Source of the DNA: Glebionis coronaria
Lineage: Eukaryota > Streptophyta > Magnoliopsida > Asterales > Asteraceae
Length of the DNA stretch: 64,000 nt
Direction: 5' to 3'
Assembly: GCA_025667525.1 (NCBI GenBank)
Contig: CM046882.1
Coordinates: 549,828,630-549,892,629, forward strand
Under the pieces are notes generated by a model, which was not told the DNA's origin, ran no database searches, and saw nothing but the letters and a program-made list of their open reading frames with translations. Position 1 is the stretch's first letter. Every line of letters begins with the position of its first letter. Of this stretch, positions 1 to 11,710 are shown piece after piece. Both the position numbers and the translations under genes were made by a program.

Positions 1-250
1 TCACGATATTGGAGCTTAACATAAGCCGAAAACGCGCAAATGACAATCTATCACTCTAGGCTTATTACAACAGCTTATTTTCACGATAATGGAGCTTAAC
101 ATAAGCCGAAAACACGCAAACGACCAAAATCAGCTTATTTTCATGATATTGGAGCTTAACATAAGTTGAAGACACGCAAAAGACAATCTATCACTCTAGG
201 CTTATAACAACAGCTTATTTTCATGATAATGGAGCTTAACATAAGCCGAA
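1..250. repeat. Higher-order tandem repeat, 140-bp unit
   Basis: A core of about 40 bp (…GATATTGGAGCTTAACATAAG…) begins at 1, 81, 141 and 221, so spacings alternate 80, 60, 80. The true unit is about 140 bp made of two half-units, and it continues off the left edge. The 80-bp half-units share a segment with 'gacaatctatcactctagg' (39-57 and 183-201). Function unknown. Confidence 0.85.
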
Positions 251-260
251 AACACGCGTA

Positions 261-2039
261 TGCCGTTAACGCACCGTAAACAAACACAACTTTACGCGCG
301 CGAAACGAATTCGTAACCTAACCAACGTGCGTAAATCGATGACAATAAACTGTTAAATCATTCAAAATATGTAGATCGAACCAAATGATAGTAGATTGAC
401 ATGATTTATAACATGTTAATTACAACTAATGGATTTAATCGTTAGTTAAACAAATATAAAAGCATATATCAATAAGCTGGTAAAACAGAGTTGCTTACAT
501 GACGTAACATAATATTTAAAAGTTTAATCCTCGTTTCGTTATGATTTACCGTTAAAAAAGTCGAAAAGAGTTTGTTAATTGAAGCTTAATAACACATAAA
601 AAATATATAAAAGTGACGTGATCGTGCAATTAAGGTAAAACATAGTAGAAAAATGTTAACTTTATGGAAATAGAAGATAAAATATGTTTTAATTTTGGAA
701 ATTAATTTGAAAAAAGTAGTTGGTTAGAGAGTATACCATCGCTGGCTTATTAGTGTAAAAATGAAGATGTGAGCGTGTGTGTGTTTTTTTGGTGATGTAT
801 TATTTATATATAAGTGAGTGTATGTATGTATGTATGATGCAATGTGTGTATTTTGTGTAATGATGATTTATTGGGATATTTCTGTATGTTGCATCACTAA
901 CAGAAAAATAAGGACATGCAAGACTGCATGTGTTTTAATGGTGATGTGCCTCTTCATTTTATTCATGGGTACTTTTAGTCATGTATCAATACGTGACAAT
1001 TTTTACTTTATACAAAATAATTATATGCGTTAAAAAGCTTTCAAAATCGTAATTTAGTTAGACCCATTATTTAGTTAGGTTTTCCAAATAGATATCCGAA
1101 ATTTTGGATATATGTTTACAATTCGGATATCCGAAATTTCGTTTTAATGTTAGGCCGATTATAAGACGGTTTTCTTTGTGATCATGTAAGACAATAGACT
1201 ATAAATTTGATTGGGGTATGCATCTCATTTACCATTGTTGATCTCTCTAAATGTTATAGACATAAGCAAATAAAGAAGAATGTGTATAACAACAATATAA
1301 ATAGGCTCATATGATATATGACTTTACCAATTTCAAGGTCTAACAAACTATTTGTACCAGTTTTAAGGCCCAACACACTTTCAATACCATAAGTCCATTC
1401 TTTTGTTCACACTAGAACTAAAGTTTTATAAAGGGATTCACATTCTAACACATTTTACTCTATATATTTGAGGACTTACCTTCGTCCCTACTTATTATTA
1501 ACAAAACCCCATAATAATGATCCAAGAAGTATTGTTACATAAGTCAAGACCACCATGAAATTCTATTCCGTAGGAGACAACTTCAAATCGTCTCGAGTGG
1601 CCAGTCCTAAATAGGACGTAAGCATTAGTTATGTGGCCACTCCAACGGCTCCGAATTCGACGTATACAAGAAGACTATGTTGGAACCATCTCATTCCAAT
1701 AGCCGAAAGTCCTTCGTCCATCGTATAAGTATGTGTTTCATGTTCCATCTAAAAATGAACATCCTCTTGTCAACACTTTCATGATTATAAAGTTATTGAT
1801 TGAGATTGGGCTATACGTAAAAATGCACGTGAATTAAGTAAGTCAAAAATGGCCTACTAAAAACGAATAAAATCACGAAAGCAACCCGAGATCGTTGTTC
1901 GACGAGGAAATTGTGAATTTGAGAATCTTGACTCGCTGTCGGATTAATGATCGAAGAAAGTCGTTGTAAAAATGAAAGCGAACACGTAAACGTAAAATAA
2001 TGTAAATCATGTAAATCGAGAAAATGACGAAAAATTAAA
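261..2039. other. AT-rich intergenic DNA, no gene recognised
   Basis: No convincing exon or domain. There is a short GTAT microsatellite near 820-835. An inverted-repeat-like pair, 'gatatccgaaat', occurs near 1090-1140. The stretch 1300-1750 has the texture of decayed LTR sequence, but no terminal motifs or primer site were found. Confidence 0.5.
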
Positions 2040-2850
2040 AATTTTGAAAACTAAAAATGAAAAAACACTATTGACGTAAAATTTAATTCTAAGCAACTTT
2101 TAAAACTACAACTTTTCTTGAAAATGACTCTAGCTTAATGAAAAAGCTAATAAGAACTTTTGTAAAACTCAAAATCTTAATTAAGACACTACAAAAGCTA
2201 TAACTTTGCAAACCTACCTAAAATGAGATAAGAAAATAAGTTGTGAAAGAATTTTTCAAATAAGCTCAATGATTAAAAAGAACTAAGCAAAATCATATTC
2301 CTATAAAAGACAAAATAGTCGTTTATGAGAAATATGATACCAAATGGAATGAGAACTTAGAGAACGACCTAAATTGTAATTGAAAAGAGTTTGCAATCCA
2401 GAAAATAGCAATAACCACACACACGATAAGCTTGAAATCAACAATAAGCACTTTGGTAAAAATGAGTTAAGCTCGTTTTCTAGTAGAAAGCACACCAAAC
2501 ACTAACAAACTTCTAGGACTAGTAAAACTCGAGGGGAAAATGAGATTGGAACACAAAACTTGTGTTGTGGACGTTTGATTATAAGCAGAAACGAAAATAA
2601 GCCAAGACGGGCTGAAGCTATGAAAATAAGACAGACACAAAACGTATTAATATATTGTAAAGGGAAGAGTTAACGAAAAAGTTCAATAGATCAGCTGGTT
2701 ATGGTGTGCCATGTTGTGCCTGATTAGAGAATGTGATCACGGGATCGAGCCATGTTGTGCTTCTTTTTGTTAATTTTTTTTTAATTTTGGCTTATGAAAA
2801 AACCAGCTTATAAGCAGTTGGCTTATAGCTTTTAACAATGATTACAAGCA
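2040..2850 (-). repeat. Relic related to the LTR at 55.9-59.8 kb
   Basis: Read on the minus strand, about 2250-2350 resembles the plus strand at about 58640-58740: shared blocks include 'tatttctca', 'cgactattttgtc', 'tttgctta' and 'tgagctt' in the same order. Both regions are also rich in GCTTAT and AAGCT words. This suggests an old inverted copy of the same LTR family. Boundaries are approximate. Confidence 0.4.
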
Positions 2851-3990
2851 TAAAAAAAAACACACAGAAAATAATCAGAATCAAAGTAGTTGCAAAAGAA
2901 ATGAGCAAAGTAACAGTGGTGAGCTATATGTGCACAAATGGACTTCTATGGCCAACTTAAGCTCAACACAACTTCTCCAATAAGCTCTATCAAAACAACA
3001 AACCTCAAAACAGATAAAAAGAACCTAAATTACTACTAGAATCCTAGATTTCTACTTCCAAATCCTCAAAATGAATGCAAAATAGCCGTTGGTGCTTAAG
3101 GCACTTAAGAACATAATATTTTGCAGTATGAATGACATGAATTTTGAGCAAGTGGTGTAATAAAAACATATTATTAATGATTTATGTTGACTGCTTTAGT
3201 AATTTATAATGATTTTGTTTTATATTGAGCCTACATAGTTCAGAACATAATAGAACGCTATTAGTCTGTGTAACTAACAGTTCAACACACATCACTTTGC
3301 CTGCCTTTGAAGGTCCCTCAAGATTAACTTATCAACTTCTCAGATGTGTTGTTTTTGGACATAAACGTGTGGTTCTGGTCCTTCAAAGCTTTTTCCATTT
3401 AAGACTACTTGATTCGACACGTTCTTCGTAAACGATACGTCGTTTACTTTATAATTTTCATAATATAGTGTTGTGAGTCGTATATTTTCAAATTGTCACT
3501 TCTTACATCTGTTGAAGAGTTGATGATTCAAATGACAAAAGAATAAGTAAAAGGATAATTAATCTCGACTCTTTTAATAACTCAATGATCTTTTAAAATA
3601 TTGAGGTTGCATATAGAACATTTTGAAATTGTGTTTGTTGTGGCTAATAGCTCAAAGATCACTATCTTTAGACGTCGTAAGTTCTTTTGACATTGTGCTG
3701 TGTTAGGCAACAAATTGCTTTGCATTTCAACTTGTCCATCCATATTGACCAATGACCATTAAGTTACATAACATCATCGCCTCATTTGCTGTACACTTCA
3801 AGTTGCTGTTTCGTTGAGATATTTTAGAAGCTTTGAGAATCTCGGTTATTAGTAGTTTGGAAGCCAAGTTGTGGATTTTTGCTGTTGGTTTTCTTTTATT
3901 TGTTCTTGCACACTTGTATGGAGATGAAATTGATAAATTAGATTGTTTCAAAGCTCAATCTACTTTGCAGTTATTGGTTATCAGAGAGGC
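2851..3990. other. Intergenic DNA, no gene recognised
   Basis: Short open frames occur here, but none has recognisable domains, paired splice sites or a long open run. It ends at the left breakpoint of the segmental duplication. Confidence 0.5.
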
Positions 3991-4026
3991 AAATGGTTTA
4001 AAATAAAGGGGATGTTTGGTTTTATG

Positions 4027-4204
4027 AAATGTGGCGGATAATAGTAATTAAACATATCTCAATGCACTCTCGTTTATAAAGTTAAAAACGACACACCAGC
4101 TATTAGACATAATACAAATGTGGCGGATGATAGTAATTAAACATATCTCAATGCACACTCGTTTATAAAGATAAAAAACGACACACCAACAAACCCAGAA
4201 GTCT
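4027..4204. repeat. Two-copy 89-bp tandem repeat
   Basis: 'Gtggcgga' recurs at 4031 and 4120, followed in each unit by 'tagtaattaaacatatctcaatgca' cut into matching blocks and 'acgacacacca'. The same pair is present in copy B from about 16601. Immediately after it (4205-4640) lies sequence without a gene. Confidence 0.8.
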
Positions 4205-4644
4205 CAACATAAGACGGAAAATTGGGTTTATGAAGTATAAGCCGAAAAACAAATAAGCTCATAATCTTAAACAAACATATGGAGCGGGCGAGTCTTTGAC
4301 TTAGTTGAGGTTTTCCCTTGGGGAGGGCGAATCTTCGATTCAGTTGTACATGGCTGTTTTAGACTCGTTCTTGGGTCTCACACCCAGGGTGTATCTAGTG
4401 AGGTTTGCAATGAGTTCTATATTGTGCGGTCAGATGACTTACCACTACCGTTTGGTGGTGGTTAAATAATGGATAGGAGCATTTCGCTAATAGTTAGAGG
4501 GGGGAGTGATATAGGTTTTTTTTCGAGAGAAAACGCAGTTTTGAAACAGTAGATAACCAGTTTTGAGTGTTTGGGGCTGCGTTTTTGAAGCTGGTTATCT
4601 ATTTGCTAAGGAAAGAACTTGAATGAGAGGGTACTTTTGAGTGT

Positions 4645-4775
4645 TTGGCCGAAGATAAGTGGCAAATTGGCAATATCTTAACACGCATATACCGCAGTTT
4701 CTATGAAGGATGAACCAAGCAAATCTTTGGGTTGGTGAATCAGGTCACGAGAATTAGAAGGTAAAGCCTTTGCCG
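4645..4775 (+). pseudogene. Fragment of a conserved plant protein of unknown role (copy A)
   Basis: The frame gives AEDKWQIGNILTRIY, then about 100 bp are missing relative to copy B, then VSMKDE…KS. After a frame change it reads WVGESGHEN and a stop. As I remember it, the pattern GRWGGFETL…WVTGAF…LWVGESGHEN belongs to a conserved plant protein family without a clear function. This copy lacks the GRWGGFETL part, so it is the more degraded of the two. Not functional. Confidence 0.5.
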
Positions 4776-5089
4776 ATTGAAATCTTATACATATATGATA
4801 CTAGCTAAAAGAACTGTGAAATTCACGGATATATTGAAGTAACGTCAAAAAAAGTAGTGAACGACATTACTTGTTATGAATTTATAACTTAGAAAAACCA
4901 TAGTCGGGCAGATACAAAAACTTGATTAATATGTACCGTTGCTTAGTTGTTATATATGGTCAAATCACAGGCCTAACATGATGCCCATAAGACGTGGATT
5001 CCTTTCTTTTCAAGTACCTCTGCCCCTTTATTTACATAAACGAACAAAGTATAACCCTGCTAATCGACCTAGATAGCTAATCTTTCGCT

Positions 5090-5330
5090 TATGTCTTAAA
5101 GCTTCCACGACACCTCCCTTATACCCTGCAGAATCTGAACTGACTCCAACGTATCAGAAACAATCATCACCCTCTCGATTGCTAGGTCCTTTATGTTTGT
5201 TAACATAGATAGAGCAAATAATATTGCCTCCAATTATGTCTCAAGTCGAGGTCACCTCTACGTGGCTTACAAATAGGAATGTCACGTCTCAATGCTACTT
5301 CTTTCTATGACCAGGAATTATAGATCGGCT
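5090..5330 (-). pseudogene. RNase H-like domain fragment (copy A)
   Basis: The minus strand gives LEAILFALSML…, RVMIVSDTLESVQIL, matching the pattern of the plant RVT_3-type RNase H domain: Glu in the LEA helix and Asp in the VSD strand are two of the catalytic acids. A stop precedes LEA and another follows EVSWKL, so this is only a remnant. Such domains occur at the end of non-LTR retrotransposon ORF2 and in many plant pseudogenes. No reverse transcriptase is next to it. Confidence 0.6.
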
Positions 5331-5843
5331 ATTCTTTCCTTCCATCAAGAAAGGCACCTCTGGACGTCTACTTCAACTTCAGCCACTTCTAGAGGTAACA
5401 ATTTATCGTGAGTCACTATTAAATGTATGGATTTCTTTCCCCGGGTAACAATTTATCGTGAGTGCTAATTTTTCCATTAAAGTTATCACACTTTAGTTCA
5501 CACTCATTTTTCTCAAGAAAGCCAGCTCATCACCAGTCGTAGAGAGTAGAGATGATTATGCGCCCATAAACGTACTATCTGTATACACAAATGGCCACTC
5601 AGGCATAAAAAATTAGCATTTGCTGTCGGCATTGATAAAGATATGGGTAATACGGTCGATTCGATAGTACTTTGAATTCACATGCAATAATGACTATATA
5701 GATAATGATCATGATTAGTAAAAACTGTCTTACAAGGTAATAACATAGTTGATTGCAAATTCCATAACCGATCATGCACATATCTTGTAGCGCTTCTACT
5801 TTTACACATGGCTTATATCTCTATGTTGAATACATGTGTTGCA

Positions 5844-6445
5844 GTGCGCATACGGATTGCATTGTAACAGAAGATCCGGAAGTGGCAGACATCTTTCTAC
5901 GTCAGGTTGACAGGTTCTCATCTTCTCGCATCTCTAATATATATGCTAAGTTACATGAACCTGTAGCCATTCTTGTAATAGTTATTATATGGATTTATGT
6001 GCAGTGCTGCTGTATTCGATAACGCAAGCACAAGATTCAGTGATGGATTTCGTTTTGGACTCGCGCAGAGGTATCATATATGTAATCATTATTAATCTAG
6101 AATACCGTATCAATATATGTTGCTGTTAATAATAGTCTTATTGATTGACCAATTAAACGACATGTTGGTATAAGTATAAGCAGGATCCATGCTCGTGGTC
6201 CTGTAGGAGTTGAAGGATTGCTAACAACGCGATGTTATACCCGTGGTTTTCTATTATTTACAAGAATTGATAGATTTTATATTCAGTATGTGGTATTTCG
6301 AGTAATTTATCCTTTTGCTATGTTTTCAAATCCCATGTTATGATCTGCGTGATATGGTTTGTTTATATTTTAGGATTGCTATAGAAAACGGACATGTGGT
6401 TGATACGATAAAGGGGTGGTGTATACTCACAAAGACCTCACTCAA
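5844..6445 (+). pseudogene. P5CS (delta-1-pyrroline-5-carboxylate synthase) fragment (copy A)
   Basis: Four short exons of the C-terminal gamma-glutamyl phosphate reductase half of P5CS, the proline-synthesis enzyme, lie in order. They are 5844-5913 (HTDCIVTEDPEVADIFLRQVD), 6005-6070 (AAVFDNASTRFSDGFRFGL), 6184-6232 ([17 protein letters not shown]) and about 6374-6445 (NGHVVD, then KGVVYTHKDL after a frame change). AG/GT borders are visible around the exons, so the copy came from genomic DNA and not from mRNA. The catalytic-Cys region upstream and the rest of the gene are absent. The run HTDCIVTED and [12 protein letters not shown] leaves little doubt about family. Confidence 0.9.
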
Positions 6446-6470
6446 CAAGCTTAAAATCCTTTGCTCTCGG

Positions 6471-7400
6471 GTATCATCAACCTGAACCTGCTCCTGGATG
6501 GTAGCCACTGCATGATTCTTGCCTGAGCAACCCTTATCAAGTCAAATAGCTAGATGAAGCTTGCAACGCTAGTCGTGTGTTTTTTCTCCAAAATGTTGTA
6601 AAGTCACATTTAACGCCAGCTTTCTATGTGTTCGTGATGTGAGCGGACCAGGCTGTCGAGACAACTATCTATCTAATAAGTAATCCGATTCGTTTTGGGG
6701 ATAGAGGGGTTAAATGAGAGTGAGTGTGTTAGAACTGTGTGTTGAGACAAGTAATCAAATAATAATTCGATTCCTTTTGGGGATAGAGGGGTTGAAGCTG
6801 AAGCTCAGGTACCAAAAGGAATATGTAAACACAAACGAAGTTAAGAAAACACACACAATATGTTTATTTTCGTTCAGTGTGTATGCTTTCAGCGTGTATT
6901 CATTCAGCGTGTATTCAGTGTGTTTATTCATAGTGTGTTGAGTTCATGGTGTGTTCAGTGTTTGTTGCATCTCACTATCTCAGTGAACTAAAACATACAT
7001 CGCTGGACACCTTTTAGGTTGCCAAATAATCATTAAATACCTTTATTTCTAAAACCAAAAGTCCCCTGGCCAAAACTATCGCAATCTGTCATAGTACATT
7101 ATTTTCTACAATTAACAAAGCTAATGACAAACAATCAAAACCCACAAAAACATAAACTGGTGTAGCGCAAAATAAGCACTACTAAATTGTCCAAACACAA
7201 AAATGGGTGTTTCATTTGTTCCAGGCTTTTTGTTACAGCAAAACAACAAAGAAAAAATAGCTGGCAAGTCACATAAGGTTAGAATTTGTTTTACGTGTTA
7301 TGGCTAGCAAAACATCCATCATCAACCAGCAACCTGTAATACTTCACTAGCTAGTTGATTCAGCTTATATAGCCGGCTTATGGCTTATTTGATTTTGGGC
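6471..7400. other. Intergenic DNA with small repeats
   Basis: No gene is seen. A 34-bp segment with 'ttttggggatagaggggtt' occurs twice, near 6695 and 6777. A run of 'gtgtattcattcagc' words at 6870-6955 forms a short imperfect repeat. The same features occur in copy B. Confidence 0.6.
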
Positions 7401-7407
7401 TTATGTT

Positions 7408-7855
7408 TCATGAGCTCACTTTTTGTGCCTTAAAGAAGCCATCATTGGGAGGCAAACCTAAGTTACGACCTTTGCTTATGAAACTCGCTAGAAGCTGACC
7501 TCCTGCGTAACTCGAAGAATATAGATGATCAAAATGATTCACAAACTCTAAAACACTAAGTTTATCGTATGTGTAAAACTGGAAATTCACATAATCGATA
7601 ACATGCCCATATTTCTCCCATAAAGCCAAGTAATGACTGTTGACAAGCTCATCATCTTCATATGGGGCAATAGAAGTAAATTTGATGGTTCGGGTTTTCT
7701 TTAGAGTTGTAATAAATGCATTCAGCAAAAGTGTCTTCGTCGTGTGAGTGGAAGTTTTCGTAGTCAATGTCGATACCATCTAAATTGTATTGCTTTATCA
7801 TGCTAGTTAAGGAAGAAACTGCATTTTTAACCCATGAAGATGTAATGGACTTCAA
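7408..7855 (-). pseudogene. GH18 chitinase-like fragment with catalytic motif (copy A)
   Basis: Minus-strand reading gives [15 protein letters not shown] then [10 protein letters not shown]. This is the DxxDxDxE signature of glycoside hydrolase family 18, with the catalytic Glu present. After AECI the frame shifts, and the other frame continues with [33 protein letters not shown] and GGQLLASFISKG. The signal peptide and first third are missing, and the C-terminus ends early after FFKAQ. The family includes class III-like plant chitinases and RuBisCO-associated proteins that bind or cut N-acetylglucosamine polymers. The frameshift, the missing start and the missing end make it a pseudogene. 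The tail is shared with copy B, so the damage predates the duplication. Confidence 0.85.
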
Positions 7856-7869
7856 CTTTAGAGTTTATT

Positions 7870-8368
7870 GGCATATCTGTTAGCTTGACTGAGTCAGATT
7901 CAGCACCAAAGTCGTGTAAAAGATTCGAGTTTGCAGCTGTTTAGTCATCAACAGATGATTGGATTAGTTCAAGAACACAAGGTGGCATACTGACATTATG
8001 TCCAAATCTAGTACTATATATATATATCTGGTATGGTCAACTATGGGCCAAGATCTACATTATGTTTTAGGCCGAAGATATGTTAACTTATGATTTTTAA
8101 TTTCATAAACTGAAAATTGAGAACTGTAACATCTGAATTAATCAGATAAATTAGGGAGGAAGACCCCAATTTTTTTCTCGTAACTCTGTGACTTTGTGTG
8201 GTGCTGAACTGCTGATATTAGCCTAAATCTCATAAACAAGAATTAGTTATAAACCTGAATAAAAACTAATGAAATATTGGAAATTGTAACATATATCATG
8301 TATAAAGATACATTACTAGATATAACAAGGTTACAAACATAGAAAACAGATAGAATGTTACATGCATA
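7870..8368. other. Spacer between the two GH18 pseudogenes (copy A)
   Basis: The stretch 7850-7960 resembles 9712-9810 upstream of the other GH18 copy: shared words are 'gtttattggcatatctgtta', 'gagtcagattcagca' and 'gagtttgcag'. It is likely common promoter or 5' sequence of an old tandem GH18 pair. No coding signal otherwise. Confidence 0.5.
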
Positions 8369-9198
8369 CTAATGAGGGACAGCTAGCAACGCTTGTGATT
8401 TCTTTTCATATTTGAAACCTAAAGCCTTTGAATCATCTGCAGACCAAACAAAGATCCCACCGAGTTTACCCTGGCTCTTAAGCCTGCTACACGCAGTAAA
8501 GAACCCGTTTTGTGGTGACAGGCCACCACTTCCGGCACTAATGAAGCTAGCCAAGATACTGCCTCCATAATTCGACCTTTGTGTCTCAAAATAAGTCATA
8601 AACTGCGAAACAGTGGTCCCTTTATCATACGCATAAAATTGAAAACTAACATAGTCCATAACATGACCATAGCTTTTCCAAAGAGCCATGTAATGACTCT
8701 GAACATCACCATCATCAAAAGGAGCTATAGATGCGAACGAAATGACTCCAAGTTATACTCTTGGATGATCTTAGTAAGTGAAGAAACAACATTGACAACC
8801 CACGAATCAACCGAAGAAGGGGCGCTAAAGTAACAACTTTCTTCATTCACACTGTCACCACCTATGCTCAAACCAACTTTGACATTTGGATGTTGACTTT
8901 TGATTGATGAAACTTGTGAAGGGCTGAGATTATCGCTGTCCCAAAACACGTTGAATTGGCCATTGGTTGGTGAGGCTGACAGGCTGTAGATGAAGTGGTG
9001 TTAGTCGATAGCGAAAGCAAGTAAGTAGTGGAATTGGACGTTTGGGTTGATGGGCACGTCCGAAAATTTGTCATTTTTGAACTTTGCTGCAATATATGCA
9101 CGAAACAGGCCTGGTTTTGATATTTTGGCTTGTGTTGATGTTATGGAAAAAAGTGATTGTAGAGTGAAAATAAGTATGAAAAGCCTAAAGAAGTCCAT
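8369..9198 (-). pseudogene. GH18 chitinase-like pseudogene, catalytic segment deleted (copy A)
   Basis: The start is ATG at 9198. The first 22-24 residues ([20 protein letters not shown]…) form a clear secretion signal, followed by FRAYIAAKF…[18 protein letters not shown], typical of the GH18 N-terminal strand. A TAA at 9001-9003 ends the frame. Sequence then continues with [16 protein letters not shown] and [12 protein letters not shown]. At IIQEYNLE it jumps, with a frame change, to [18 protein letters not shown]…FQFYAYDKG and [14 protein letters not shown]. About 35-40 residues that should hold DxxDxDxE are gone. Even without the stop it could not be catalytic. It would have been secreted. 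Confidence 0.88.
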
Positions 9199-10271
9199 TT
9201 GATTGTGTTTAATGTTTAAGTGATCAAAAGACACAGGAAAAAAGCAGTTAAATAGGAATCATCTGAAGTCAATATTCAGATTTGGTGGCGCAAGTGGGTT
9301 TCTGCTGTTGTTGATTGATAGAAATGCATTCATGTTTGTTCACTGAATGTTGCTATGGTTGACAATCATACAGATATCCTAGAACACCTTTCTTTCAAGA
9401 GTTGATGTACAAGTCTATCAAATAAGAGATGTAACCACAATTCAACAAAAGTAAATGGTCAACAAGGTTAATCAAAAGTAGATGCAATAATAACCGCATT
9501 TGACTTATACTGCTAGTACAATCACTGAATCAATAACCTAACAGTTCAACCAAATAAACACAAAGCCATATATTTCAACTAATTGCAATCGACAATATTT
9601 TCTGACCCAAAATGGGTTCACCGTTGGGTTATTATATACTTGTAAATCAGGGGTGCCATTAGTTGGTATTGGGTTCTCATATCAGGTGTGATCGATTGCG
9701 CAGGCTAAGATATAATGGACTCCAACCTATAAAGTTTATTGGCATATCTGTTACGTTGACTTGAGTCAGATTCAGCAAATATGTACTCACGAAAAATATC
9801 CTGAGTTTGCAGAAGTTCAATCAACAAACAAATTAACGTATTGGGTCTAGAAAACCAAGGAAGTTGTACATCAACTAGATCAAATAGATAAAAGCAGTGT
9901 TTAGATTGTTATCCAAACTCTATGTAAGCCAATTAATTCTATACCAAATTGAACAAGAGGGAAATCAATTCCCAATATTGAAGGTGTGTTTGGAAAGCTT
10001 TTGCTTAAGTGCTTATTCTTTAAATTTCTATACCAAATTTGAAAACAAACTGAACCAAGCACCACAGTTTATCAAAAAACAGACGATACACAAAAAACTC
10101 ATATAGCTAGAAAATCAACTTGATAACTTGATTATTGGTAACACCATCTTTAACACAAATTTAACTAGAATACTTGTTAATACGAACAAATACTACCCAA
10201 ACCATCCAAATTTGAACACAATAAAACCCCCTACACATACAGCAAGACTTAAAGCCCAATCCGAAACACAA
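9199..10271. other. Spacer between GH18 pseudogene and H4 (copy A)
   Basis: No gene recognised. From 9548 onward I see no difference from copy B. Confidence 0.6.
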
Positions 10272-10628
<357 letters not shown>

Positions 10629-10919
10629 TTATAAAATCGAATCCATTTTTTATAAAATTAACCATCAAATGAGTGAAGATTATATCTATGATAAAGTAGA
10701 AATCTGTCAAGATTTAACAAAATGCCGAATTATAAAAAATTAGGGTCTTGTGAAATTGATTAAATATATATAAAATTAAGCAGATGGTTATCATGAAGAT
10801 AAAATAAAAGTTTAGATTTATTTAACAATTAAGATATTTATATAAAATAAAGAAGATAAACGATAAATTAAAGTTTAAAAAGGTGAAATTAATTGAATAA
10901 AAGATAAAAGAGTGTGTAC

Positions 10920-11110
10920 CTGAAATGTGTGTGAAATTAATTGATTGTGATGACTGATGAAGGGGAAATGTGGGGATGGGGTATATATAGTGGGTGAATG
11001 GGTAGAAGGTTAATGTGTATTAGTTTGGAGTGTTAGTGATCGTTCGATTAAGATGTGTGGTGATGGACGCTTTGGATTAGGTGAAAGTCACACGGATCGG
11101 TGACTTGGCA
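10920..11110 (-). promoter_or_regulatory. Promoter of H4 copy A
   Basis: On the minus strand a TATA-like run at about 10982-10989 sits about 60 bp upstream of the proposed 5'-UTR intron donor (10919). Further out, 11092-11099 is CACGGATC, one base from the plant histone octamer CGCGGATC that couples expression to S phase. Assignment is by motif only. Confidence 0.5.
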
Positions 11111-11326
11111 TATGGGTTGTGCTTTTATGGGGGAAAATGAGCGGGGTGAGGGTTTTTGTTTGAAAATTTTTGAATGAAATATGGCTTGTATCTTGGCGGG
11201 TTTTTCTTTTTTACTAGCAAAAGAAAATGTATTTCGAATGGAGGGTGTTTGGACTTCTTCTTAAATTGTTTATTTGTTTAACATTTTATTACAAAATGCG
11301 ATTGTTTAGAGCATATGCAATGGTTA

Positions 11327-11547
11327 GGGTGCGTTTGGTTCATTGTAATGCATGATAATTCATTGTAATTGTAATGTGAATTACGTTTCAATCATGTTTG
11401 GTTGGAAGTGTGAAATTAATTGTAACTCAAATTATATTACAATGACTGTTTGGTTTGCATTTGTAATTGTAAGTCACACATTACAATTACATTAATGGAG
11501 GGGATTTGGATTACTTAGGATGTTAGATAGAAAGTTTTGAATTACGT
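11327..11547. repeat. MITE-like AT-rich repeat, truncated (copy A)
   Basis: It starts 'gggtgcgtttggttcattgt', a style common at ends of plant DNA-transposon MITEs, and carries repeated 'attgtaattgtaa' words. It breaks off at 'gaattacgt', where unrelated sequence begins. Longer members are at 23902-24400 and 44466-44883. Confidence 0.65.
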
Positions 11548-11637
11548 CAAGTTAAGTTATAATATGAGTTCTGAGGTGTGGAGTACACAATATCCTTGTA
11601 TAGAAAACAATGTCAAGATATATTTGGGTATAAAAAT

Positions 11638-11710
11638 GGGGATGTAGCTCAGATGGTAGAGCGCTCGCTTAGCATGCGAGAGGTACGGGGATCGATACCC
11701 CGCATCTCCA
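11638..11710 (+). tRNA. tRNA-Ala (AGC)
   Basis: A 73-nt cloverleaf: acceptor GGGGATG/CATCTCC with discriminator A, D-arm GCTC…GAGC, anticodon stem CTCGC/GCGAG, loop TTAGCAT with anticodon AGC at 11671-11673, T-arm CGGGG/CCCCG with loop ATCGATA. There is no intron and no encoded CCA. Box A and B sequences are intact, and T-rich tracts follow at once (ttttttatttctcttcttttctttt), a Pol III stop. It starts 91 bp after the end of duplication copy A and is not duplicated. Confidence 0.97.

Noticed and set aside
6714..6941. 75-codon frame with repeated FSVYSFSVYS
   Set aside because: Translation of the short 'gtgtattcattcagc' repeat; not coding.
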